Assembly: GCF_025060375.1 (NCBI RefSeq)
Contig: NZ_JANXCG010000001.1
Location: 1-51,440 of the forward strand
DNA length: 51,440 nt
Source: Meiothermus sp.
GTDB lineage: Bacteria > Deinococcota > Deinococci > Deinococcales > Thermaceae
Direction: 5' to 3'
Part shown: positions 1 through 6,602 of the stretch, in pieces
How positions within the stretch are numbered: position 1 is the first letter of the stretch
Layout of the letters: the number at the start of each line of letters is the position of its first letter
The notes under the pieces: model-generated
Database searches by the model: none
Seen by the model: only the letters and a program-made list of their open reading frames with translations
Told to the model about the DNA's origin: nothing
Position numbers and translations under genes: made by a program

Positions 1-144
<144 letters not shown>

Positions 145-237
145 AAATCAACGTGGCTTAGACCACGTGGGACTCGGTGTGTTTGCCCAACCTGCGCTTT
201 CAAGGTTCCCGCCCCGCCTTTCGGCGACGCAAAGAAA
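145..237 (-). other. 16S rRNA leader with processing-type hairpins
   Basis: This is the transcribed stretch between the 16S promoter and the mature 5' end. On the minus strand it contains a perfect hairpin with a GAAA tetraloop (CGCCGAAAGGCG at 215-226). Near the gene it also has a small stem, ACGTGG/CCACGT, around 151-168. Such leader structures usually act in antitermination and RNase III maturation; that role is inferred here. No coding potential is evident. Confidence 0.6.
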
Positions 238-266
238 AGGCTATCAAAAGCTTCTTACTCTGTCAA
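238..266 (-). promoter_or_regulatory. 16S rRNA promoter overlapping the end of trmI
   Basis: On the minus strand a perfect -35 box TTGACA (261-266) is followed after exactly 17 nt by TAGCCT (238-243). Transcription should start near 231, about 87 nt before mature 16S. The -35 box is read as the Leu-Thr codons of the last residues of trmI (Gly-Leu-Thr-Glu-stop). Confidence 0.85.
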
Positions 267-1040
267 GCCCTCGTGATGGGTGCGCCGAAGCTGCACCAAG
301 AATGCGGTGTGCCCTACCTGCTGGAACTTGGGATGGGCGACTGGAGGTCGCACATCCCACTCCCGGTGGAGGACCTCGAGGGTGCGCTCGTGCAGATAGG
401 GGAGCCCCTGGCTTTCGATGGCTTGCAGGAGGGCGATTACCTGGGTGAGGTTGGGCAGGTAGCAGGCCAGGAAGCGGTCCGGCTTGAGGGCGGGGGTGAC
501 AGCGGGCAGAACCTTCCAGGGCTCCATCATGTCAAGGGCCACGGCGTCGAAGAAGGCGGGGGGGAGTTCGCTTTGGGCCAGGTCGGCCAGGACCCACACC
601 ACATTCCCCCAGTGCTCATAGGCCTCGAGGTTGCGCTGGGCTTGGGTTTGGTGTTTGGGCCGTACCTCGTAGCTGTAGACCTGCCCCGTGGGCCCTACCG
701 CCCGGGCCAGGAAAAGGGTCAGCCCTCCGGAGCCCGAACCCGCCTCCAGTACCCGCATTCCTGGGGCCAGGTCAAGCAGCAAGCAGAGGGTAATGGCGTC
801 CTTAGGATAGGTGGGGGTGGTGGCGCGGGGCATCTTGAGTACGTATTCTTCCAGGCTGGGCCGGTGCACGGTGAAGACCTCCCCGTGGGGGGTAACCACC
901 CTTCCCCCAGGTCCTGCGGCCCGTAGGTCTTCGTGGCGAATAAGCCCGCGGTGGTAGTGGAAGGCCCCCCCCTCCTGAAGGCGGAACAGATAGGTGCGGC
1001 CTTGCCGGTCTTGCAGCAGGGCCAGGTCGCCAAAGTCCAT
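255..1040 (-). CDS. trmI: tRNA (adenine-58-N1)-methyltransferase TrmI
   Basis: A 261-residue SAM-dependent enzyme that methylates N1 of A58 in the T loop of tRNAs, a modification that supports growth at high temperature in Thermus. It has an N-terminal beta domain (residues 1 to about 75) and a Rossmann domain with the SAM loop EAGSGSGGLT near residue 100. The DMMEPW motif near 170 carries the catalytic-type Asp of the family. The length matches Thermus TrmI (about 255). The ATG at 1040 lies 7 nt after a TAGCCT -10 box, so the mRNA is probably leaderless. Its 3' end carries the -35 box of the 16S promoter, and it is divergent from the histidine kinase with only 26 bp between starts. Confidence 0.93.
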   Translation of the reverse strand: MDFGDLALLQDRQGRTYLFRLQEGGAFHYHRGLIRHEDLRAAGPGGRVVTPHGEVFTVHRPSLEEYVLKMPRATTPTYPKDAITLCLLLDLAPGMRVLEAGSGSGGLTLFLARAVGPTGQVYSYEVRPKHQTQAQRNLEAYEHWGNVVWVLADLAQSELPPAFFDAVALDMMEPWKVLPAVTPALKPDRFLACYLPNLTQVIALLQAIESQGLPYLHERTLEVLHREWDVRPPVAHPKFQQVGHTAFLVQLRRTHHEGLTE

Positions 1041-1047
1041 GGGCCAC

Positions 1048-1060
1048 AGGCTAATAGACT
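1048..1060. promoter_or_regulatory. Back-to-back -10 boxes of divergent trmI and histidine kinase
   Basis: On the minus strand TAGCCT (1048-1053) sits 7 nt before the trmI ATG. On the plus strand TAGACT (1055-1060) sits 6 nt before the kinase ATG at 1067. The boxes are 1 nt apart, so each -35 region must fall inside the other gene and the two polymerases should exclude each other. Confidence 0.6.
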
Positions 1061-1066
1061 TAGACC

Positions 1067-2077
1067 ATGCCGCTCAAGCGTCAGCTGGCCTGGGTCATCG
1101 GCCTGTTGGCCTTTGTCCCCAACCTGGTGGTGGTCCTGCCCTTTTTGTTCTCCCCAGAGGAGCCGTTTGGGTCGCGGCGGGTTTTCCTGGTGTTCTGGCT
1201 ATTGGTGTTGGCGGGGCTTGCCGCCTTGGCCGGTTATGGGCTGGCCAGCGCCCTGTTGCGTTCGGTGGACGAGCTCACCCGCAGCCTGCGCTACCTAAGG
1301 GGCAGCGGCCGGACCCTCCCTGAGCTGAGCCTGCCTACCCCGAAAGAGCCCCTGCCCGCTGAGATCGCCCAGCTCAGGGAGGGTTTTGAGGAGCTGTTGG
1401 CGTACCTGCGGGAGCTTCTGGAGGCCCGTGAGGCCACCTACGCAGCCCTAACCCACGACCTTAAGACCCCTCTGCTGGCTGCTTTGCGGAGCCTGGAGTA
1501 CCTGGAGGAGGCTGACCGGATAGGCCCCGTCAAGCGTAAGGAGCTGCTGAGGACCTTGCGGGATGAGCTTTACCGAAGCTATTTGTTGGTGGAGAACCTG
1601 CTGGTAGCCAGCCGCTTGGAGACCCGCCGGATCCAGCCAGAAGCCCTTGGTCTGCGCGCCCTTTTGGAGGATTTTCGGCTGCGCTACGCACAGCAGGCCG
1701 TCCAGCGCGGGCTACGGCTCGAGATAGAAGGGGCGGGCCAGGCTCGAGGGGAGCGGCTTCTGCTCGAGCGAGCCCTGGCCAACCTCGTGGAAAACGCGCT
1801 GCGCCATGCCAGGAGCCGGGTAGTGCTCAGGGCTGGAGAGGGATGGCTCGAGGTGGAGGACGATGGGCCGGGGCTTCCCGACAGCCTTGAGGTACTCTCT
1901 CAGCCCTTCCGGAGCCAGCGCTTGCGGGGGGTGCGGGCTGGAAGTGCCGGGCTTGGCCTCTATGTGGCCCGAAGGGTAGCCGAAGCGCACGGTGGGCGGC
2001 TGGAAAACCTGGCAGCCCCCGGCCAGGGTAGCCGGTTGCGCATCTGGATAGAGCCGGAAAGTGCGGCTAAACCCTAG
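1067..2077 (+). CDS. Membrane sensor histidine kinase with a very short extracytoplasmic loop
   Basis: A 336-residue kinase. Two membrane segments (about 8-28 and 39-65) are separated by only about 10 residues, so there is no periplasmic sensor domain. A HAMP-like linker follows, then the HisKA H-box THDLKTPL with phospho-acceptor His130, an N-box (NLVENALRHA, about residue 240), a G1 box (DDGPGLP) and a G2 box (AGLGLYVARRVAEAHGG). It should autophosphorylate and signal from or within the membrane. No response regulator is adjacent; the nearest (5962-6540) is of NarL type, which usually pairs with HisKA_3 kinases, so that pairing is uncertain. The ATG is 6 nt after TAGACT, giving a probable leaderless mRNA. 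The neighbouring pilin genes suggest a link to pilus control, which is inference. Confidence 0.88.
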   Translation: MPLKRQLAWVIGLLAFVPNLVVVLPFLFSPEEPFGSRRVFLVFWLLVLAGLAALAGYGLASALLRSVDELTRSLRYLRGSGRTLPELSLPTPKEPLPAEIAQLREGFEELLAYLRELLEAREATYAALTHDLKTPLLAALRSLEYLEEADRIGPVKRKELLRTLRDELYRSYLLVENLLVASRLETRRIQPEALGLRALLEDFRLRYAQQAVQRGLRLEIEGAGQARGERLLLERALANLVENALRHARSRVVLRAGEGWLEVEDDGPGLPDSLEVLSQPFRSQRLRGVRAGSAGLGLYVARRVAEAHGGRLENLAAPGQGSRLRIWIEPESAAKP

Positions 2078-2140
2078 GCGCTTAGGGGGAGTGATGCTGG
2101 TGCGGGTCTGTTCTCCCTTTCTCCTCCATGTAACGGGATA

Positions 2141-2192
2141 CCCCCCATTCGGGGGTTCCGCTTCCCCCAGCAGACCCCCCAAACTTAGGGGG
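2141..2192 (+). promoter_or_regulatory. Alternating C-run/G-run leader covering the first prepilin's ribosome site
   Basis: Five homopolymer blocks alternate before the prepilin start at 2195: C6 (2141-2146), G5 (2151-2155), C5 (2164-2168), C6 (2175-2180) and G5 (2188-2192). The last G-run is the likely Shine-Dalgarno sequence and can pair with the C-run at 2175. The G-run at 2151 can pair with any C-run, so mutually exclusive hairpins are possible. It may alternatively serve as the kinase gene's terminator. Function is inferred only. Confidence 0.4.
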
Positions 2193-2194
2193 CT

Positions 2195-2659
2195 ATGTGG
2201 GGACCTATTCACCGACCGTTGCGCTCTGCGGGGGGGTTTACCCTGCTCGAGCTGATCGTGGTCATGGCCATCCTCGGGGTGGCCATAGGCGTTGGATTTG
2301 CCCAGGTGCGCAACCTTTCCCAACGCCAGCAGGCCCTGGCTACGGTAGAACAGATTCGCCAGCTTTTCTGGCATGGGGCCACAGCGGCGGCCAGTCGTGG
2401 GGGGACCAACTTTTTGCTGGTTCGTAGTGGCAACGTGCTTAGGGTGCAGTCCCAAGCCGATGGCAGTGTGCTGCGCAGCGTAACTCTTCCCTCAGGGGTG
2501 AGCTGCAGCTTGAGCGAGGGTACCCTGGCCACCTTCACCTCTCCGGGCAAGGTGGTCTTCTCCAGCAATTTCCCTGCCAACCGCCAGTTTACCGTTTCGG
2601 CCAATGGACAGACTTTTACCCTTACCGCCACCCTGATCGGAGAGGTGCGCCGTCAATGA
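2195..2659 (+). CDS. GspH/FimT-type minor prepilin (PilA1-like)
   Basis: A 154-residue type IV pilin-like protein. The leader of about 14 residues ends in Gly-Gly and is followed by FTLLELIVVMAILGV: Phe+1, Glu+5 and a hydrophobic helix, the classic PilD cleavage signature. The remaining part is a small globular domain expected outside the membrane. Position, size and the following genes match Thermus pilA1-pilA2-pilA3-comZ, a set required for natural transformation and piliation. In GspH-I-J-K terms it fills the GspH place at the pilus tip (inference). The next gene overlaps it by 4 bp (ATGA). The start is the ATG preceded by the G-run at 2188-2192. Confidence 0.85.
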   Translation: MWGPIHRPLRSAGGFTLLELIVVMAILGVAIGVGFAQVRNLSQRQQALATVEQIRQLFWHGATAAASRGGTNFLLVRSGNVLRVQSQADGSVLRSVTLPSGVSCSLSEGTLATFTSPGKVVFSSNFPANRQFTVSANGQTFTLTATLIGEVRRQ

Positions 2660-3132
2660 GAAACCAAGGGCTTACCTTCATAGAGGTGATTGTGGCTGCG
2701 GGAGCGCTGGCAGTGGTGCTGGGGTTTTTCACCACTTTGCTGGTGGGCAACATGCGCCAGACCACCATTGTGGGTGGGCGGGCCCAGGCCAACCAAATTG
2801 GCATCTTTCTCGGGCGACAGATACTCGAGGCCGACGATCGGGCCCTGCCTGCGGCGGGTCAGAGCCTCAGGTGGAACTACGGCCAGCTCAACGATGCCAG
2901 CATCGGCTTCGCTACCCTGACCCAGGAGCAGCAGTTTGGCAACATTGCCCTTTACCGGGCCAGCATAACCAACCAAGGAACCCCCTCTTGGGCGGGAAGC
3001 GGCTGGCAGGTTAGCCAGTACAGCATTGAGGTTTGCTGGCAGAGCCCTGAGGGAGAGCGGTGTGTGCAGCAGAGCATTATCGGGCCCGCCCCGGCCCTAG
3101 CAGGCAATGAAGTGGTGACCAACGTCAACTGA
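2656..3132 (+). CDS. GspI/PilV-type minor prepilin (PilA2-like)
   Basis: A 158-residue prepilin with the minimal leader MRNQG followed by LTFIEVIVAAGALAVVLGFF: Glu+5 then a hydrophobic helix of about 20 residues. The C-terminal domain has a Cys pair (CWQSPEGERC) that could form a disulfide loop. It overlaps the upstream prepilin by 4 bp, so translation is coupled. By order and size it matches Thermus PilA2 and the GspI/PilV position of a tip complex. The exact binding partner cannot be read from the sequence. Confidence 0.83.
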   Translation: MRNQGLTFIEVIVAAGALAVVLGFFTTLLVGNMRQTTIVGGRAQANQIGIFLGRQILEADDRALPAAGQSLRWNYGQLNDASIGFATLTQEQQFGNIALYRASITNQGTPSWAGSGWQVSQYSIEVCWQSPEGERCVQQSIIGPAPALAGNEVVTNVN

Positions 3133-3143
3133 AGGAGGAAACC

Positions 3144-4010
3144 TTGCGAACCCATGCATTTACCGTGCTTGAGCTTCTGCTGGCCCTGTTGGTGCTGGTG
3201 GTGGTCATGGCCATGGCTTTCAGCACCAGCGTCCAGGGCCTCCAGCTCAACCAGTCCAACGAGGCCATTAGCGCTGCTCAGAACAAAGCCCGCCGGGTGT
3301 TGGAGGTGCTGAGCCAGGATTTGCGCACCTCCGCTTTTGCGGTGATTACCAACGCCCCTTTCAACAGCAACACCACCGGCATCTCCTTTGCTCAGGTGGC
3401 GGGGGGGGCTGGCTACACTGTCAGCGCGGTTTCCGGGGCCAGCTTTACCTTGGTGAGCGGCTCTCCCACGCTAACCGCGGAAATTCCAGTGGGCAGCCGT
3501 TTGCTGCTCATAGATGGTGATGGAAACGCGGTGGTGACCCGTGTGGGCAGCGCTCCGGTGGCTAGCGGCCTTAACCTGTACACCGTCACCACCACCTGCA
3601 ACAACCTGCCCATCAGCTTGACCACCCAGACCCTGGCTTCGGTGGTCAGCCTTCTGGGCTACAGCTACGATGCCGCAAACCGCAAGCTGGTGTACCAGGC
3701 CCAGGGGGATGCCGCTCCTACCGATGTCGCCTACGATATAAGCGACTTTCGCATTGACTACGTTTACCGAAAGCGCACCGGTTCTACCCTAAGCGAGGAA
3801 CGCAACCCAAGTGGGTACTTGGTCAATAACCAAGTGCGGACCTACTTCACCAGCGGAGGCTCGCAGTACTCCTTGCGGCGGGTTCAGTTCACCCTAGGGG
3901 TTCAGGTGCCCCTGCGGAACCGTACCATTGAGCGCACCTACACCGGTCAGGTGGACATGATCAATGCCCTTTACTACGAGGCTAAGGTGGTGAGCCTATG
4001 CAACCCATGA
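3144..4010 (+). CDS. GspJ/PilW-type minor prepilin (PilA3-like)
   Basis: A 288-residue prepilin starting at a TTG preceded by a strong GGAGG 5 nt upstream. The leader is MRTHA and the mature part starts FTVLELLLALLVLVVVM, with Glu+5 present. The residue before the cleavage point is Ala rather than the usual Gly; some prepilin peptidases accept this, but it is worth noting. Length and position match PilA3 and the GspJ/PilW role. Its last codons overlap the following comZ-like gene by 13 bp. Confidence 0.82.
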   Translation: MRTHAFTVLELLLALLVLVVVMAMAFSTSVQGLQLNQSNEAISAAQNKARRVLEVLSQDLRTSAFAVITNAPFNSNTTGISFAQVAGGAGYTVSAVSGASFTLVSGSPTLTAEIPVGSRLLLIDGDGNAVVTRVGSAPVASGLNLYTVTTTCNNLPISLTTQTLASVVSLLGYSYDAANRKLVYQAQGDAAPTDVAYDISDFRIDYVYRKRTGSTLSEERNPSGYLVNNQVRTYFTSGGSQYSLRRVQFTLGVQVPLRNRTIERTYTGQVDMINALYYEAKVVSLCNP

Positions 4011-5908
4011 GACGACCCCAGGGTATTGCAATGGTGGTGGCCCTGACCATCATCCTGATACTGAGCGTGGTGAGCGGCCTGATCTTTACGCGTACTATCA
4101 ATGATCTGCGTGCTAGCCGGGACAACACCGCTCTAGCCCAAGCGGTCAACCTGGCTCGAGGGGGCGCGGTGGCTGCGTCGGCCCTGCTTTCCAACGAGGT
4201 CCGGGCCAGCTTGGAGACCCTGGTGCGCTCGGCCAACCCAAGCCTGGGGGGGATCAGCACCAGCGACATCTGGTACTATGGGGGCAACGATGTGTTGCCC
4301 AACCCAGCTACGGTGGCCTCCCGCCTCTCCCTGCTGGCTGCTAGCCTCCAGACTGAAGTCAACAGCCTGATTTGCAACCGGAACTTCGCGCCGGACGGTT
4401 CGGGGGCTACCGTGCAGGTGCGCATCTACTTTGTGAGGTCCTCGGTGTGCGGCCAGCCCTTCCCTGCAGGGGCTGAGCTGCCCTCGGGTTACGTGGTGGA
4501 CAACGACAACAACCCCGCTACCCCTCTGACCCGCCAGACCCAAGGGTATGCCCTGCCCTACGTGATGGTGGTGACCGCCTCTCCCGGTACCCCCTACCAG
4601 CGCAATGTGGTGGTGCAGGGGGAGTACCGCTTTTTGCTTACCAACGGTAGTTTCGCCCGTTACGCGCTCTTCACCAACCGCCACCGCACCAAGTCCAACA
4701 CCGCAGTGTGGTTTACTAGTGGAACCCTCTTCGACGGGCCCGTGCACACCAACGAGCGCCTGCGCTTTTCCTTCAACCCGTGGTTTGGGGGTTATGTGAC
4801 CAGCGCGGGGTGTACCGATGCGGGGGTGAGCAACTGCAACGGGAGTACCAACCCGGGGGCATTTTTTGGTTCAGGCAGCACCACCACCTTCCTCTCGCCC
4901 TCCCAGATGACCAACCCCAACGCTCCCTCCTGGACCAGTGGGGGTGTGACCCACGCGCCGACCTTTGAGGGCAACCCCAGGGTGAACTGGCAGGAACCCT
5001 TCATTCCCATGCCGGCCAACGCCCAGAATCAGCGCAACGCTGCTATAGCGGGGGGGCTGTACCTCAACTTCGATGTGGCCCGCCTCACCCTGTACGCGGG
5101 GGATGCCAACGGCACCACCCCCACCTGCGACAGCTCGGGGGTCTGTACCCCGGCTACCTCCCCTTACCAGTACATTGAGGTCTGCCGCACCTCGAGCTGC
5201 ACCGGTACCAACCGCGAACTCTACCGCTATGGCTCGGATGGAGCGCTGTACCGCCAGGTGGGTAGCTCGTGGGTTTTGGTCCGGGCCAGTTTCAACGGGG
5301 TGATTTTTGCCGACGGGAGCATCAACAACCTCACCGGCCCAGCCCGTGCCAGCAGCAGCAACCCCAACACCGCTCCCCCAGCGCTGGCCTCCTTTGCCCA
5401 GATCACCGTGGCCAACGCCGGGGACGGGAAGAACATCCAGATACGGGGCGACCTCAAGTACCAGAGCCCGGCTTGCAGCGGCACCCCTACGCGCAGCGGG
5501 AACACGGTCGTCCGGCCCACCTGCAACAACCTCTCTGCCGACAACATTCTGGGGGTCTACAGCCAGGATGGCGACATCCTGCTTGGGGACGGTACCAATA
5601 ACTCTTTGCAAGACCTCACCATCCATGGGGTTTTGATGGCCTCCAGGGGCGAGGTGACCGTTCAGAACTATGACAGCATTAGCCCCAGGGGTGCGATTCG
5701 CCTGCAGGGCGGCATCATCCAGTACACCTACGGGGCCTTTGGGCAGTTCAACAGCTCGACCGGCCAGATGACGAGCGGTTACGCCCGCCAGTTTGCCTAC
5801 GACCCCCGGATGCAGGACCGCGCGCCCCCCTTCTTCCCCACCACTGGGGTGGTGCAGGTGAGCGTGGCTACCCCCTTGAGCTTTGGGCAACGGGAACAGG
5901 TGTACTAG
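3998..5908 (+). CDS. comZ: ComZ/PilX-like large minor pilin (DUF4900 type)
   Basis: A 636-residue protein. It has a short basic leader, a hydrophobic helix after Gly9 (IAMVVALTIILILSVVSGLI) and a large extracellular part rich in Asn, Thr, Ser and Gly, as expected for a beta-rich fold. It lacks Glu at +5, as GspK/PilX proteins do. Context after pilA1-A2-A3 points to ComZ, the Thermus competence protein associated with pili and DNA uptake. A YALFTNRH segment followed by FDGPVHTNE around residues 220-250 is shared in outline with the 6603-8663 protein. The ATG at 3998 has GGTGAG 3 nt upstream; an ATG at 4007 overlapping the previous stop is an alternative. A terminator hairpin follows at 5922-5953. 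Confidence 0.82.
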   Translation: MQPMRRPQGIAMVVALTIILILSVVSGLIFTRTINDLRASRDNTALAQAVNLARGGAVAASALLSNEVRASLETLVRSANPSLGGISTSDIWYYGGNDVLPNPATVASRLSLLAASLQTEVNSLICNRNFAPDGSGATVQVRIYFVRSSVCGQPFPAGAELPSGYVVDNDNNPATPLTRQTQGYALPYVMVVTASPGTPYQRNVVVQGEYRFLLTNGSFARYALFTNRHRTKSNTAVWFTSGTLFDGPVHTNERLRFSFNPWFGGYVTSAGCTDAGVSNCNGSTNPGAFFGSGSTTTFLSPSQMTNPNAPSWTSGGVTHAPTFEGNPRVNWQEPFIPMPANAQNQRNAAIAGGLYLNFDVARLTLYAGDANGTTPTCDSSGVCTPATSPYQYIEVCRTSSCTGTNRELYRYGSDGALYRQVGSSWVLVRASFNGVIFADGSINNLTGPARASSSNPNTAPPALASFAQITVANAGDGKNIQIRGDLKYQSPACSGTPTRSGNTVVRPTCNNLSADNILGVYSQDGDILLGDGTNNSLQDLTIHGVLMASRGEVTVQNYDSISPRGAIRLQGGIIQYTYGAFGQFNSSTGQMTSGYARQFAYDPRMQDRAPPFFPTTGVVQVSVATPLSFGQREQVY

Positions 5909-5921
5909 GGCCCTTCTCCGC

Positions 5922-5953
5922 GGCTACCCCAGGCCTTCTGGTTTGGGGTAGCC
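5922..5953 (+). terminator. Terminator of the first pilin operon, doubling as -10 region of the next gene
   Basis: A perfect 10-bp inverted repeat, GGCTACCCCA (5922-5931) and TGGGGTAGCC (5944-5953), has a 12-nt loop and is followed by a short T-rich tail. The TAGCC of its 3' arm plus the next T forms TAGCCT (5949-5954), exactly 7 nt before the response regulator ATG. Confidence 0.75.
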
Positions 5954-5961
5954 TGTCTTTG

Positions 5962-6540
5962 ATGCGCCTTTTGGTTGCCGACGACCACCCCCTTTTCCGC
6001 ATGGGCCTGCGGGTTGCCTTGGAGCGGGAGGGGTTTAGCGTGGTAGGAGAGGCTGCCGATGGGCAAGAGGCAGTGGAGCAGGGCTTGGCGCTGTTGCCCG
6101 ATGGGGTGCTACTGGATGTGCGGATGCCCAGGATGGACGGGATAGCCGCTACCAAGGCTCTACGGGAGGGGCGCTACCGGGGCCTCATTGCCCTTCTCAC
6201 TACCTTTAGCGAGCCGGTGCTGGTTCAGCAGGCCGCCTACGCTGGGGCAGATGCGTACTGGTCCAAGGAGCTACCGCCGGAGGTGCTGGCCGAGCGGTTG
6301 CGCCGGCTCGAGCGGGGCCTAGAACCCCGCCTTAGGGCCCCTGAGCTGCCCCGGCTCTCCCCCCGGGAGCAGCAGGTGCTGGCCTGGGTGGCCCAGGGGC
6401 TTTCCACCAAGGAGATGGCCCGCCTCATGGGGATTTCCCCAGAGACGGTCAAGGACCACCTAGTAGGCCTTTACGACAAGCTGGGGGCACGCAACCGGGT
6501 GGAGGCCTTGGAGCGGGCCCGGGCGCTGGGCCTGCTCTAA
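5962..6540 (+). CDS. NarL/FixJ-family response regulator
   Basis: A 192-residue two-domain regulator. The receiver domain (about 1-115) has the acidic pair in VADDHPLF, the phospho-acceptor Asp in LLDVRMPRMDG (near residue 52), Thr in LLTTFSE and Lys in SKELPPEV. A LuxR-type helix-turn-helix follows (LSPREQQVLAWVAQGLSTKE..., about 130-190). It should bind DNA when phosphorylated. The ATG at 5962 is preferred over a TTG at 5959 because it lies 7 nt after TAGCCT. It sits between the two minor-pilin operons, so control of one or both is a natural guess. The partner kinase is not obvious. Confidence 0.9.
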   Translation: MRLLVADDHPLFRMGLRVALEREGFSVVGEAADGQEAVEQGLALLPDGVLLDVRMPRMDGIAATKALREGRYRGLIALLTTFSEPVLVQQAAYAGADAYWSKELPPEVLAERLRRLERGLEPRLRAPELPRLSPREQQVLAWVAQGLSTKEMARLMGISPETVKDHLVGLYDKLGARNRVEALERARALGLL

Positions 6541-6602
6541 ACTGGGATGGGCAGGACTGCTATATTAGGGATGGCGTTACGTGTTTATTCTGGAGGCTTC
6601 CC

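Noticed and set aside
177-926. Long plus-strand open frame opposite trmI
   Set aside because: It is antisense to a strongly recognisable methyltransferase and reads as Gly/Val/Pro-rich low-complexity sequence, typical of shadow frames in high-GC DNA.
4871-5890. 339-codon minus-strand frame inside the first comZ-like gene
   Set aside because: It is rich in Gly, Val, Ala and His with no domain pattern, and the plus-strand gene is supported by its N-terminal pilin helix and operon context.
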